Assembly: GCF_001949145.1 (NCBI RefSeq)
Contig: NW_019091424.1
Span: forward strand, 1,400,104-1,464,103
Source of the DNA: Acanthaster planci
Taxonomy: Eukaryota > Echinodermata > Asteroidea > Valvatida > Acanthasteridae
Direction: 5' to 3'
DNA: 64,000 bases
Numbering within the stretch: position 1 is the first letter of the stretch; every line of letters begins with the position of its first letter. Positions 36,901-45,852 of this stretch are shown one piece after another. A model generated the notes under the pieces. The model saw nothing but the letters and a program-made list of their open reading frames with translations, did no database searches and was not told the origin of the DNA. Made by a program: the position numbers and the translations under genes.

Positions 36901-36966
36901 ATCCTGAAAGCCATGCAGGGGAAGGTGCAACTGACCGTCGTGTCCTGGCCAGGCACGGCCGTCTGA
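18546..36966 (+). CDS. LNX: LNX-type E3 ubiquitin ligase, RING + zinc finger + four PDZ (CDS starts 18647; 12 coding exons)
   Basis: Coding exons: 18647-18945, 30125-30330, 30632-30741, 31125-31208, 31632-31819, 32638-32668, 33109-33225, 33690-33872, 34685-34807, 35395-35582, 35977-36135, 36831-36966. All junctions are AG/GT with matching phases, giving 607 aa plus TGA. Domains: RING C45-D82 (CHIC...CGHTFC...CPVD, the LNX C3HC3D form), TRAF-like zinc finger ~101-165, PDZ1 ~181-266 (LGISIVGG), PDZ2 ~275-360 (LGIK), PDZ3 ~399-487 (LGISVSGG), PDZ4 ~516-601 (LGFSVVGG). The C-terminus GTAV is a class I PDZ ligand. Vertebrate LNX1/2 are about 690-730 aa; the difference lies mainly in the zinc finger-PDZ1 linker, which here has no NPxY. 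Known role: E3 ligase and scaffold acting on Numb and junctional proteins. At least one upstream 5'UTR exon is expected but not located. Confidence 0.93.
19111..19285. repeat. Palindromic MITE family M1, full copy in LNX intron 1
   Basis: tacgggcgttttcacaaaag...agagtttgcgacgcgttggc on the left is mirrored by ggccaatgcgttgcaaactc...gcgaatcgcccgta on the right. The centre holds two direct cattgcgcat/cgcgcattg words. Confidence 0.85.
21171..21410. repeat. Inverted-repeat element family M4, copy 1
   Basis: Ends ggggcgaatttcacagag...gcttaagca and tgcttaaaca...gctatgaaattggccca. It shares the order and internal sequence (aataaacaaaggt..., accagctcaaact, ttttggctggtaa, gtcaagcaaggtttt) with 28849-29100. 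Confidence 0.85.
22035..22290. repeat. Inverted-repeat element family M5, diverged copy
   Basis: gggtcattctatcaatttggggtcc to aaattggacccc, with the shared internal block ttaatttcaaactatt-ctatttgttt. The arms are diverged compared with the copies at 23803 and 27175. Confidence 0.6.
23504..23571 (+). repeat. Exact 34-bp tandem duplication
   Basis: The unit cttgtaaaatacttggtgcc + gtggaaagggggcc occurs twice head to tail without a mismatch, implying a recent duplication or an assembly effect. Confidence 0.9.
23803..24048. repeat. Inverted-repeat element family M5, copy in LNX intron 1
   Basis: Arms ggtaattccagaaattaggg...tccctgtcacatctgac and gtcagatgtaacaggga...ttaattcctggaattacc. Internal aaatagtaatagtttgaagt is shared in inverse orientation with 27175-27434. 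Confidence 0.85.
24495..24605. repeat. Repeat family R2, copy 1
   Basis: gggacggagagaatcccccc...tttgtgttggtcattgt...ggaatctcaggaattcttt...agacttctaggggg matches about 40265-40370 and, more weakly, 42280-42345. Base 24593 is N. Confidence 0.65.
24593..24593. other. Single ambiguous base (N)
   Basis: One unresolved base inside a G-run of repeat family R2. It has no bearing on coding exons. Confidence 0.99.
25913..26180. repeat. Dense ACATGT/TACATG palindromic-hexamer cluster
   Basis: More than a dozen gtacatgtacatgt-type words occur in 270 bp (for example 25917-25927, 25960-25974, 26040-26060, 26106-26119, 26164-26180). Smaller clusters lie at 22577-22622, 23169-23229, 24249-24292, 24662-24720, 26774-26791 and 29271-29293. 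Confidence 0.85.
27175..27434. repeat. Inverted-repeat element family M5, copy 3
   Basis: ggggtaattccaaaaatcag...cctgttacatctgac and gtcagatgtgacgggga...aatttctggaactgccc. The internal part is inverted relative to 23803-24048. Confidence 0.85.
27611..27976. repeat. Palindromic element family M6, copy 1
   Basis: Outer arms carry aaatctggtacagcgagt / gtgcaccagatttt. Inner arms carry cctcgtgattcggggcaagc / gcttgcctcgaatcacgagg. The centre holds ataagaagggcacaaaggaa, found inverted at 42640-42662. Confidence 0.85.
28849..29100. repeat. Inverted-repeat element family M4, copy 2
   Basis: ggggccaatttcatagagct...aagcacaaaatttgct and aagcaaattttgtgctt...tccatgaaattggcccca. The ends are nearly perfect inverted repeats. 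I recall similar sequences as common in echinoderm DNA, but cannot search here. Confidence 0.88.
30125..30330 (+). CDS. LNX: LNX exon 2 (TRAF-like zinc finger)
   Basis: Acceptor taatacacag and donor gtgaaaaag. The phase 2 entry completes Arg100. MLDRLLVVCPN...RCELEPHLTSRCPG...GCTWHG...ECPY aligns with the LNX block LLNKLLVTCP and the following Cys/His pairs. Exit phase 1. Confidence 0.92.
30632..30741 (+). CDS. LNX: LNX exon 3 (start of PDZ1)
   Basis: Acceptor atgtgctctag and donor gtgagtaac; the split Val codon fits exon 2. It encodes TTIELTRRRDEDLGISIVGG, the first strand and carboxylate-binding loop of PDZ1. Only 12 residues separate the zinc-finger exon from PDZ1. Confidence 0.92.
31125..31208 (+). 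CDS. LNX: LNX exon 4 (middle of PDZ1)
   Basis: Acceptor tcctcctcag and donor gtgggtac, 28 codons, phase 0/0. IGIIVQEVTDGGVIAKDGRV is followed by AAGDQIVQ, the usual PDZ pattern of a strand, a D/GG turn and a GDQIL-like strand. Confidence 0.92.
31380..31560 (-). repeat. tRNA-derived SINE-like fragment in LNX intron 4
   Basis: Read on the minus strand: agccttgtggttaagg (A-box-like), then ggttcgaatccagc (a perfect Pol III B-box GGTTCGAATCC), then ttgcttcaag-type sequence ending in a pyrimidine/G tract. The spacing between boxes is tRNA-like (about 40 bp). Confidence 0.7.
31632..31819 (+). CDS. LNX: LNX exon 5 (end of PDZ1, start of PDZ2)
   Basis: Acceptor ctctgcttcag and donor gtaagacg. VNDIDLKDVSHQMARMALHR completes PDZ1, then VESLKINLNKVPGVPLGIKI opens PDZ2. 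Its binding loop is PLGI rather than GLGF, as in PDZ2 of known LNX proteins. Confidence 0.92.
32116..32511 (+). repeat. 44-bp minisatellite, nine units, in LNX intron 5
   Basis: Nine exact 44-bp units of the form accagtttctgtttgaatga + gtggttgttgcgtgggcgccgggc. The first six units alternate between a 'tggtcattccatgg' and a 'tggttgttgcgtgg' form; the last units are all of the second form. Confidence 0.92.
32638..32668 (+). CDS. LNX: LNX exon 6, a 31-nt microexon in PDZ2
   Basis: Acceptor accccttgcag and donor gtaagaaat around 31 bases. One base completes Arg296 and 30 encode NDSGVYVVEV, strand 3 of PDZ2. Phases 2 in and 0 out fit both neighbours. Skipping it would shift the frame, so it is expected to be constitutive. 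Confidence 0.88.
33109..33225 (+). CDS. LNX: LNX exon 7 (PDZ2)
   Basis: Acceptor taatatgcag and donor gtcagtat, 39 codons, phase 0/0. It encodes LEDSVAWRDRRLKPDDRVIE and then VNGQDLRQATPDRAAQCIK, matching the D-RV-x-x-NG-x-DLR-x-x-P-x-x-AA pattern of LNX PDZ2. Confidence 0.92.
33330..33620 (-). repeat. Possible tRNA-related repeat in LNX intron 7
   Basis: ggttggaggaaaaccccaga...taaaaaccccaggtgcc and, on the minus strand, ctggttcgattccc (B-box-like) followed by agctcagtcgttatgtggat. It looks like a SINE or a SINE-tailed fragment. No second copy in this window. Confidence 0.4.
33690..33872 (+). CDS. LNX: LNX exon 8 (end of PDZ2 and PDZ2-PDZ3 linker)
   Basis: Acceptor tttcttccag and donor gtattgga, 61 codons, phase 0/0. 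RIRLVVVRISRSS closes PDZ2. The rest is a charged linker ending REAAALRTRQEKIISIKK, which supplies the first strand of PDZ3. Confidence 0.9.
33892..33984. repeat. Cluster of small inverted repeats in LNX intron 8
   Basis: gtcaagtactttactagtac + ttgac is a 10-bp perfect inverted repeat around TTACT. agtacttgacatatgtcaag and actacttgacaagtact follow, so the word CAAGTACT/AGTACTTG appears repeatedly in both orientations. Confidence 0.8.
34513..34567 (+). repeat. Hairpin element, copy 2 (LNX intron 8)
   Basis: taccctaacagtcctca ... tgaggactgcgagggta with the same loop as 16742-16800. The 41 bp aacagtcctc...ggactg are identical between copies, in the same orientation. The TTAA ends are not preserved here. 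Confidence 0.85.
34685..34807 (+). CDS. LNX: LNX exon 9 (start of PDZ3)
   Basis: Acceptor cctttaacag and donor gtgaaatt, 41 codons, phase 0/0. ESLGISVSGGRGGPRGDVPV then FVTNVQADGCVGRQGQLK matches the LNX PDZ3 carboxylate loop and second and third strands. Confidence 0.92.
35395..35582 (+). CDS. LNX: LNX exon 10 (end of PDZ3 and linker)
   Basis: Acceptor ttgtcttcag and donor gtgagtag. KGDIILTVNGTSLWNLSHTD is followed by AVSVLKANANSKAIVLKVLE, completing PDZ3. A short linker ends in SWLTWLTLP. Exit phase 2 is matched by exon 11. Confidence 0.92.
35977..36135 (+). CDS. LNX: LNX exon 11 (start of PDZ4)
   Basis: Acceptor cccgcctccag and donor gtatgtcc. KVTLDKESSPSLGFSVVGG is a canonical GLGF-type loop opening PDZ4. 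It is followed by NQPIFVKTLVPNGAAGRSGQ. Phase 2 in and out. Confidence 0.93.
36600..36740 (-). repeat. tRNA-derived SINE-like fragment in LNX intron 11
   Basis: On the minus strand: gcgtggccgagtggttaggg (a good Pol III A-box TGGCCGAGTGG), a degenerate B-box (ggtcccaatcc), then ttgtgtccttgagcaagtca, a common SINE body motif. Same orientation as the one at 31380. Confidence 0.7.
36831..36966 (+). CDS. LNX: LNX exon 12 (end of PDZ4, stop codon)
   Basis: Acceptor tctttcctaag. CGDQILMVNSESLININHTR then AVSILKAMQGKVQLTVVSWP, then GTAV and TGA at 36964-36966. The final T-A-V fits the class I PDZ-ligand pattern. Confidence 0.93.
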
Positions 36967-38178
36967 CCCTCGGCTCACCGCCGCACCACCTCACAGACAT
37001 TTATTCTGCACAGCGATCCAAACGAATAGCTCCCTGTCACCCACTCCTTTGCACCGAGTTATTTGCACATAAGTGGTGTTGGCCCAACACGAGTGTCTAC
37101 AAGGAACTTTTTCATGACCATTCTTCATCTCACCTGCTCACCTGCTTAGAACCTCGGCACAGGTTGTGTCCGAGACTTCCAAAGCCAGTCTTACATCTTT
37201 TGCCAGTACGCACCTGCCAATGTATTGCAGGCAAAGACTCAGACTTTATTCAAGATGTGTGAAATTCTGAAGCTGCCCTCAGTGACGTTTCCACGGTGAC
37301 CCAAGTGAAGCCTGTATCCTCTATAGTGGTTGCGTCTTGCAGACTTTGAGATATCTGGGTTGTTAATAGGCAACCGTGCTCTGGCCGGAAAATCTGAAAA
37401 TCTGAGGAGCAAACGTGGCAGCCCGAGTTGCCTAATGGACTCCATGCATGAACAAAAGAGGGCGCTTTGTATGCGGTCAACAACCAATTAGTTCCTTGGG
37501 CCAATACCACACACTTGCTAAGTGCACATGGCATAGAGATTGCACTATATCGGTGTGTGCACCTGTATGGACACACAGCTGCTAAATGGAATTCTGAGCA
37601 TCAGCATGACCTTTGAAAACTTTTCTAACAGGTAGGGGGTACTTCTGCACAGAACCGTAAGCCCCGATGCTCCTTAACTTTCAATGTTTTTTAAACTCCA
37701 AGTGTCCTTTCCAAAGCGTAAAACATTCCCGCTTCAAAAAACAACATTACGATCTACACTTGTGCACCTTGGGATATGTGTACAAAATCTCGTCAACTTT
37801 TTAGTACCCAACTAACTGGCTGATTTGGGCCACGGTGAGTGGTTGAGTGACTTAGTGTCCGAGTATTTTTTTCATCCCATTGTTTATACATGCTGCCTTA
37901 ACTTTTCCGTGTACCTCACCTGCTGGGCTGAACAGAGATCATATATAGAAATGGTAGTGCTTAGACACAGTACCAGAATACAGGGTCTTGGAGTAACACA
38001 TATTTTTTATATGGAACTGACTTCCTTTGACAAGGTAGGTTCACGCCAGCGTCGGTTTACTTGTTGTCAGTGTTGCTGTCGAGACCTCTCAAGACCATTG
38101 TACAACCCCTAAGACAGTCACAAGGCCAACATTGGACTTCGGCCTGAATTCAAGTGGCACGTTTTTCAAATGAACTGC

Positions 38179-38184
38179 AATAAA
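38179..38184 (+). terminator. Candidate LNX poly(A) signal AATAAA
   Basis: First canonical AATAAA I see after the LNX stop, about 1.2 kb downstream. A GT-rich 12-bp minisatellite begins 54 bp further on and would supply GU-rich downstream-element sequence. Others lie at about 39388 and 39584. Confidence 0.4.
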
Positions 38185-38237
38185 TGCGTTCCCTTGCCAT
38201 TGTGCACCCTGTTGGTTGCGACTTGTCTCATGATGGG

Positions 38238-38452
38238 TCTCGTGCCTGGTTTTGTGAGTGGTCTTGTGCCTGGTCTTATGACCGGTCTTGTGACTGGTCT
38301 TTTTACTGGTCTTATGACTAGTCTTGTGACTGGTCTTGTGACTGGCATTGTGTCTGGTCATGTGACTGGCCCTATGTCTGGTCTTATGACTGGCTTGTGA
38401 CTGGTCTTGTGACTGGTCTTGTGACTGGCCTTGTGTCTGGTCTTGTATCTGG
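38238..38452 (+). repeat. 12-bp GT-rich minisatellite (~18 units)
   Basis: Units of the type tcttgtgactgg run almost unbroken; one unit near 38394 is 11 bp and breaks the period. Because 12 is a multiple of 3, both strands read as long low-complexity ORFs. I regard these as non-coding. Confidence 0.92.
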
Positions 38453-39692
38453 TCTGTGAGGACCTCGACCACAACACTGCCGTTTTGCACCATCCATTCG
38501 CTGGAATTTTCTTGAATCCGATGTCCAGAGCAGCCTCCAGTTGCCTTCAGTTGCACATCAGGGATTATGCAGTTCTATCCCTATGTGATAACAAATTAAA
38601 CACTTTTTGTACGTGTATATTAAGTATCTTTTGGCCAGGAACCATCAGGAAAGTCTTTTGTGTGGCCTACTGTTACACGCCAGCCACAGACTTTTCACAT
38701 TGTGGCTCTGATAATGCAACGTGCTTCGTTTGGTTCTTTTGACACCTGATGATATTGCTTTGTCCCATCTAAATTTGCAATACTTTGGCAATGTTTATGA
38801 ACGCATCTCGGTTTTGTATTTTTTTTCTGTAAATCTTGACGTAACCCGTACCTGGGAACTGTGTTTCTTTCAGCCAGCGATTCAGCTTGAACCGTTTTTC
38901 GTGTACAACTGAAAACACTAAATATCGACTGTACATAAAATACTGCGACCGACCAATTTTTTATAGACAGTTTCCTGAAAGCTGGAAATCAAAAACAAAT
39001 GTATATTTATGTACATGTTGGTTGTGACCTGTGGGAGTGTACATACTTTCAAAATCATTCACACTGAACCACCTGTTGAGTTTTCTTGTGTATATTTAGA
39101 TAGAATACTTTGCATATTTCAGATTTGTGACTCTATTGAGCCGTAGTTCTTTGATAAAATTTCTTTTTGTTTTAGTTATACTTTGGAGCCTGCATCACCA
39201 GCAGGTCACCCTATTAAAGTGAGAGATAAGCTCTGGCTAGCAAGAATTTTAACACACAGAGAAAATATTCACAGATTGTCGCAGTATGTTGAAAATGCGC
39301 ACTAGCCGCTCATCTATTCGAGCCGAAGATGTATTGCTTTGGGAACGACATTCGTAGGTTTATGTTACCGTATAGATCATCAAAATAGAATAAACATTGT
39401 CAAATATATCCGCCGAGGACTCTTCCAAAAGAGTCTTGCGTCCAATACCAATATACTATATATTATGATATATCCATATGGGTCTCTCAATTTGTCTAAA
39501 GCAAGGTCCTTTGTCTTTTATAAGCAGCGCGAAATAATGAATTTGCATCATAAAAGGTCCAGTACTATCAGCTACGTTGTAAAATAAAGCAAGAGCGTAT
39601 TTCACGTGCTGTTGGCACTGTTTGGCGCAGCAAAATGCATGTAGTGTTTGGGGCGTCTTTTTCACCTGCCGGTGTCCTGCAAATATGGACAA

Positions 39693-39781
39693 AAATATAA
39701 TATTTAATCAGTGCTCTGAATGATGTCATCGCCGAGCTTTCGGTAACTGGGCGTCTTCGTCGGGGCAAGCAGGTTCGGTTC
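39693..39781 (+). repeat. Repeat family R3, copy 1
   Basis: aaaatataatatttaatcag...ctctgaatgatgtcatc, then gccgagctttcggtaactgg + gcgtcttcgtcggggcaagc. It matches 63005-63085 in order and spacing. The gagctttcggtaactg / cttcgtcgggg pairing resembles ends of retroelements in other animals; the family is not assigned. Confidence 0.65.
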
Positions 39782-40264
39782 TAATATTGCTTCAAATATT
39801 ATCCTATTTTGATAAAATATGAACAAGCCCTTAAAACGATGCTAACCCCACGGCACCCAGTATTAGCGTTAGGTTTCTTTAAATTAATTCGGCCGTATTC
39901 TTTCATTTTTCTTCCCGTCTTTGGAACTTTCATCCGATCTGCAGTTTTGATATTTAATTCCAGATCTAAGATTGTTTTATTTCATTTGATACTTTAATAT
40001 CACAGTTAATGCGATATATTATTGGTACATGTGTATTAGTTGAAAACGGTGGTACCGGTGCGGAACTTTCATTTGGTTGATTTAATTTTACTAGACTCGA
40101 AATATTTATTGTTACCGTTTTGATGACCAGTACAGAACACTGTAAATAAAATCTTGTTGGCATTTCATATTCAGAAAGGTGTGTACCGTACGACTGACAG
40201 TTAGGTATTCCAACAGCACCTGACTAGAATAAAGCGCGTCAGAGGTCCACATGCAGCAAGGTTC

Positions 40265-40440
40265 GAGACGGAGAGAAACCCCCCCCCCTGCTTTGTGTTG
40301 GTCATTGTCTCCCAGGAATCTGGGGAATTCCTTTCAGACATCTGGGGGGGGGTTAAGTAACAATAGTCTGGAATGTGTATAGGGATTGGACATGTTGGGG
40401 GGGTACCCCTCGGTCTCATTTCTTGCTGGGTATATGTTTC
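40265..40440. repeat. Repeat family R2, copy 2
   Basis: gacggagagaaaccccccc...ctttgtgttggtcattgtct...ggaatctggggaattccttt...agacatctggggggg, followed by a gggggtaccccttggt-like section and cttgctgggtata. A degraded relative lies at 42280-42450. Confidence 0.65.
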
Positions 40441-42480
40441 GGACGGTACGCTCTGCAAGTAGTCAGGCGACTGGCTGAATGTGAAAAGGATTGGAATTCA
40501 GCGCGCCCAGGTACCTCTTCATAAAACCAATAGAACTGATGTTAATAAACCAGTGCGCCCTCAAAGATGCAAACCATAGACTGGTTCCGGATATGCGATT
40601 ACGATTGACTGGGGCCCCTCTGAAATTTAGGTACGACAAAGAAAAAAAGTACTATTGAAATAGGGTAGTCGTGTTCCCGTCCCTTGTGCTGAATTAGATA
40701 GGTGTAGTCGTCTGCAGCACGTCACCAAATAGGTGGGATCGCCTAGTCCAACCGTCCCTAGATGTTAGAGGACGATCTTGATGGCGTGTGTAGAATTTGG
40801 GTCATCAGATAACCCCAAAAATCGGCTCAAGCTGTTTGTGCTCAGCGCTGGCTTGATAAGACTGATCCCGTCAGGCTTGGGTCGGAGCACCTGCTGGTAC
40901 GCGGAGCCGCGGCAGTCGCCACCTGTATCGCTCTGGTCAATCTTCGCGGGCGGTGTACACGACCGAAAGTCCGGGGCCAAACCAGTCCAGGGGGATCAGA
41001 ATTAATCCGGACTGATTTCCCGTGGGATCATGGTTCGCGGTCTGTTGCGGTGAATGACTTGAATGAATGAGTTTTAAGGGTGTGACGAAGTGTTCGGGTT
41101 GGCCGTACAGTGTGATACAATATGGTTCGCTCACGCGATTACTACATTCATAGAGAACGGTGTGAGTTTTAGTCCGTTAGGTCAAGCATATCCCAAAATT
41201 TAGTCTGGTAGACGGTTCAAAATGTTAGTATCATGATGGCATTACCTTGTTTTAAAGTATACACAAATAAACTGTAATAGTAAGTATTTTATTGTTCCTT
41301 AATTTAAAATTTGAAATTCCAACTAAAGCACTCGTTCACGGCCGATAGTTTTGACGGGAAGCCGACACTCAACATTCCTCTTTCTGATGCTGTTGAGACA
41401 GCATAAATCAAAATGCCTCTGGGACACTGAAATAACCGTCTCCCGTTCAGCTCAGCAAAAGTTTGCAAGTTTAATGGTCGTGTGTGCCGCGGAGGGACCT
41501 GTAACTGAAGCACCTCTCGGAGCAATCTCCGTCTTTGCCAAAAAAAAAAAAAAAAACATGTCGACGTATTCTCAGAAATCGTCCTTTACATAAATCGGAC
41601 AAACTTCTCCAGGCTTGTCTGCCCCTTCTGAGAGATCTCCAAATCTCCCTTTGCGATTGCCTAAAAAGAGCGTACATTTTTGTCTGTTTGAGCCTGATGG
41701 CTTGGACGACCGAATATGAACAAACAGTCATCTCACTTTGTGTCAAGTGACGGGTTTCATCCATCAAATCGCGCTTGATCGCCTGCGTACGTGCTTTGGG
41801 CGAAAATGTGCATCCAAGATGCATTCGCCAGATTGAGATGCACGCTGCCCATAATGCGACTTGGGACGAAGACCAAAATCTCGACTTCGCCGGCAATTTA
41901 TCAGCCTACATTTTTATTACGAGCGTAAAACCCTAGTCCACTTGTTTTCCATCGCGTGGACGTATCGACGACCGCTTACTGTCCAATGTTTTGGATCAAG
42001 AAACTGCTTTGGCTTACTTCGAAAATAGGCCTATTTTGACTCTTTCGCGCGTGCGCACTGTTGCATGCGTCGTCCATGAGTATAATGCATGCCACAAATT
42101 CTAGAGCGGATTCTTCAGCGTCTGACGCGTAATATCCTTTGAGTTGTGACTGTAGTTGGAGTTGTACAAAAGAGTAGTTCGGCTCTCGATTGTTTCTCTC
42201 AACAAGAAGTTGTTGAAATACGATGTACTTCCATTATGCTGAGCGCCTTATCTATATGATGCAAGATGTGCCGCAAAGGGCCCCCCATTGTGTGTTCTTT
42301 TGTGTTGTAGGAATCTTTGGAATTCTTGTCAGATTTCCGAGGGAGTGCATTGGGTACAATACCCTTAATAGGGTATACTACTTGGGCGTCACATTGGGGG
42401 CGGGGGGATCCCCTTTACCGCATATCGTGCTGGGTATCGCCTCAGGCCTCGAGTGTGAGAGATCTTGTGCCCAGAGTACG

Positions 42481-42836
42481 CCACTTGTGAGTTAAATTTG
42501 AATAAAATCTGGTACACTGTGTTATTTGATTGCATAGAAACGTCACAATTTGAATTCCCCAGACTAAAGACACTGTTGCTGTACTTCGTGATTCGGGGCA
42601 AGCTTTTGCATAGCGACCACCATCTCTGGAATGGACTGGTTCCTTTGTGCCCTTCTTATCCATTGAGAACAGTGTATTGTTGCAAGGCGTCTCTTATGTA
42701 ACTAAGCAAAAGCTTGCCCCGAATCACGAGGTATAGCAACAGTGGCTTTAGTGTGGAGAATTCTAGTTGTGGTGTTCACGTGAATTTAAAGAAGTCAGTG
42801 TACCAGATTTTATTCAAATTTAACTCGCAAATGGCT
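42481..42836. repeat. Palindromic element family M6, copy 2
   Basis: Arms gagttaaatttgaataaaat + ctggtacact and agtgtaccagattttattca + aatttaactcgc. Inner arms cgtgattcggggcaagcttt / aagcttgccccgaatcacga. The centre is inverted relative to 27611-27976. Confidence 0.88.
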
Positions 42837-45362
42837 TATTCGTGGATCTGTGTGAGAGTACACTCCTGTGGAGGGATCTCCTTCGGACAGGAGGATGAGA
42901 TGATGAATATATGGGCCTTAGAATGTGGCAGGTAGAGGAATATTCTTGGACCGAACCGCTCGACTAAAAATAAACCCAGACGGAGAGGAGGGGATGCTTC
43001 AACTTCCCACCGGTGTTAACACGCAGCAAGAAGAAATGCGTTCTTTGGGAGAGTTTTAAATACTGTCGATGCTGCAGCCCTTTAAAAGGCAGTGCTGGAT
43101 AAAGCAACCTCCAACAAGGGATCTGTTGAAGTATGAACTCATGGTAGGTTTCCACTTGCTTGCGGGGCAACGATATGTTCCGAGAGATCGATCAAAACCG
43201 GGAACTGCCATTGAATGCTGTTTCCGTCAGGTCCTGAACCATTTTGTACGCCATTTAGCGCCACCTCGCGTCCAAATGACCGTTTGCACATCGCCGCTTT
43301 GTCGATCACCGCGTCGTCGCCGCGGCCCCGGATATGTACAACCGCGCCGTGCCGTCCCCGCGTTGATTGATGACGAGATGCTTTAAAATGTTGCCCGCGC
43401 AGAGACGAGCAGCCCGAGTTGGCCAGGTCAGGGCAGTGATCGCGGGCGGAATTAGACGGCCGGGGCATCGGCAGCCAGTGTGCATTTCTTTTCGTCTGAC
43501 TCCTACTCGTAAGGCAGCTGGCCCATCAGTTGTAGCTGAGCGAGACTCGACCTAGCTGCAGACCTCAACCAGCTCTCCCAGGCACCACTTTGGAGACGAG
43601 GCTACGATGCAAAACAGAAGTTATCACAGTCGATTCGAGCTCTCTGATCATGAGAACTGGAGTATTTGATTTTATGACGCTACTAGTGGGCAGGCAAGCT
43701 GATTGGAGAGTGCGCTTCACAAAAACTTCTTGTTCTGAGACTCCCAAAACAGCAGGTTTGTTTGAGATTTTTTTATAACTTAGTCCTCGTATCATCATCA
43801 TTTGATGTTGGCATCCCTGTGCTTTTACAATGAGATACTTAGTCTCCAATCATGTACATAGCAACTAGCTCTTTTCGTTTGGTCGCGTCGATCAAGTAGA
43901 GAGAACGCGCCGATGTGCTACAAAAGCCGTTTCCATGGCGCCGACCACAGTGCAGTTTCTTACGTACGTATTGCCAAACGAATTGCTTTTTTTGTGAGAT
44001 TTGCAAAAATGCCCGCAGCTTCAAATCGGAATGAATAATACACAGTGCTTGGGTTCAATGGACTTCCCCCGAGAGTTCAGCGGAGCGCCGGCATGACGGC
44101 ACGGGGAGATTACGCCTCACATCGCGGACTCCCGACTTCATCACTTGCTTTGTACTTATGAGCGACATCATTCAAGGCCGTAACATGTGATCTCTTTTTT
44201 TTCCCATTACGGTACGGAGATACACCCAAGGGATTGTGATGAATGATTAGTATACACGAAGTGATCAGCGACTGGTTTCAGTTTAGTCTGGTGCAAGTGA
44301 AGCGGTCGAGATGCACGATGTCCGTCGTTGTCTTTTCCCGCTACTTTCGACAGTTTTTAAGGAGACAGAACTGTTTAGGCTTTTCTTCAAGGCGTCGTTG
44401 ATTCATGTTTGGTAGGTTACAGAGAGTTTGCTGAGGTCGCACCGATATGGTAAAAGGTTATGCTGGTTAAAAGTTTTATTACTCGGACTTTCAAATCCAT
44501 GATGTTATTAAAACTAATTGGGTGCTCCTGTGAAAATTTATTATAATAAAACGGCTCGCGTGATTTGAACACCGAATCAGTCGACAGGTTTATGCACGGG
44601 GAAATCATGAATTCCTTCTTTGGTGACCACTACACGCTGTGAGGAAAATGCAAGGCGCAAGTTTTGAGAGAACCTCCTTGTTCGTGTAAAAAAAAAAAAA
44701 AAAAACAGGCCCGGGAAGATTGGACCCTCACACGTCAGTCCCGCAGTCGTGCCGTGAGATGCCAGGTAAGCAATTAAGCGCGGGTTTGATTAAATGCCAT
44801 CTCTTACTGTTTTCCTCTGTCTGCGTGGCTACAATGGAATTCCAATTAAGGATTAACGCGGACGTCATCGGAGCTGATAGAGTGATCAGCATATTTGGGT
44901 GTCGATTGTCCAAACAGCGACTGAGTACAACTATACATATATTGCCAGTAACATTATCGCATTAGCAGATGCACGCACCACCCCACAAGCACATCGACCC
45001 TTCGTAAAGGCTTTTCTTTCTCCGAAATGTCATTTTCTGTCACTGAGGGGAAATTTCAACTTCTGGCACCCGGGACAAGCTTTTGGAAAATTTTGACACG
45101 ATGTCGCCACCGAGACGCCTTGCCACCCATGGATTCTGGTGCTCTACTTATGTAAAGTTCTGACAAGATATCTGGAAAGATAATGATATTGCCGATGCGT
45201 GCATTAATATAGTCACACTGTGGTACATGCGTTCTGACACCTGGCAAGAATATACATGCGCCCAACAACAAAGTATAGGCCCTGCCGCATCTCTGCTTTG
45301 AAGAACTCGCATCGTGGCTCGAAATGCAAGACAAAATCTTCTGTGACAGACCGCGGTCACAC

Positions 45363-45475
45363 CTTCCATTTCTTCCGCACAATTTAACAAACCGTTTCTT
45401 GCGGATCTCGCCCGGAGGTTTTCTGCACTTGACGGAAAAGTCGAGCTGGTCGCACTCGACAGATTGAAGGTCCAT
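45363..45475 (-). CDS. Candidate first coding exon, unrecognised
   Basis: On the minus strand an ATG at 45475 opens 37 codons (MDLQSVECDQLDFSVKCRKP..., ...KLCGRNG) that end before a plausible donor (ggaag|gtgtga, phase 2). Third positions are GC-biased, as in the LNX exons. No family recognised and no downstream exon identified. Confidence 0.25.
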
Positions 45476-45852
45476 TATTACTTGGCGCCTCTTCGATCGG
45501 AACGGAAGTGGCTAAGTGTTCCGGATACGTTACATGCGAGCGTCCACATCATCGCAGCGCCGTGCATACATCGGAGTGTTGGTAAAATGAAGCCCAAGAA
45601 CTAAGTTTACAGATTTTGGAAAAAATGAATCAGATTTAACCAATACAATGGAGTGGTAGGCCTACATGCACAGTTCAAAAACGTATTTTTATACATTTTG
45701 TGCAGCATTGGCTAAAACTTCCAAGTACATGCAGGTAAAATTCGTTTGGAAAAAATGGAGAAAATTCATTTTTCTTGAGGAGAATTCGGACTGTGCGAAG
45801 CAAACCAGGTTCACGTCAGGGTTAGTCACCAGAGTCGGAACTATCAGCCAGA

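Larger units (their letters stand above)
36967..45362. other. LNX 3' flank and intergenic DNA
   Basis: Includes the presumed LNX 3'UTR (to about 38.2 kb or beyond), the GT-rich minisatellite, repeat families R2, R3 and M6, and A-tracts at 41540-41557 and 44688-44705. The stretch 43190-43540 is locally CpG-dense. No gene established. Confidence 0.5.

Noticed and set aside
38089-38556. 155-codon minus ORF (HKTSHKT repeats) and plus ORF (GLVTGLV repeats)
   Set aside because: Both are translations of a 12-bp minisatellite, whose period keeps frames open.
43069-43145. Possible first exon MLQPFKRQCWIKQPP... before gtaggt
   Set aside because: Weak donor context and no homology; similar chance ORFs are frequent here.
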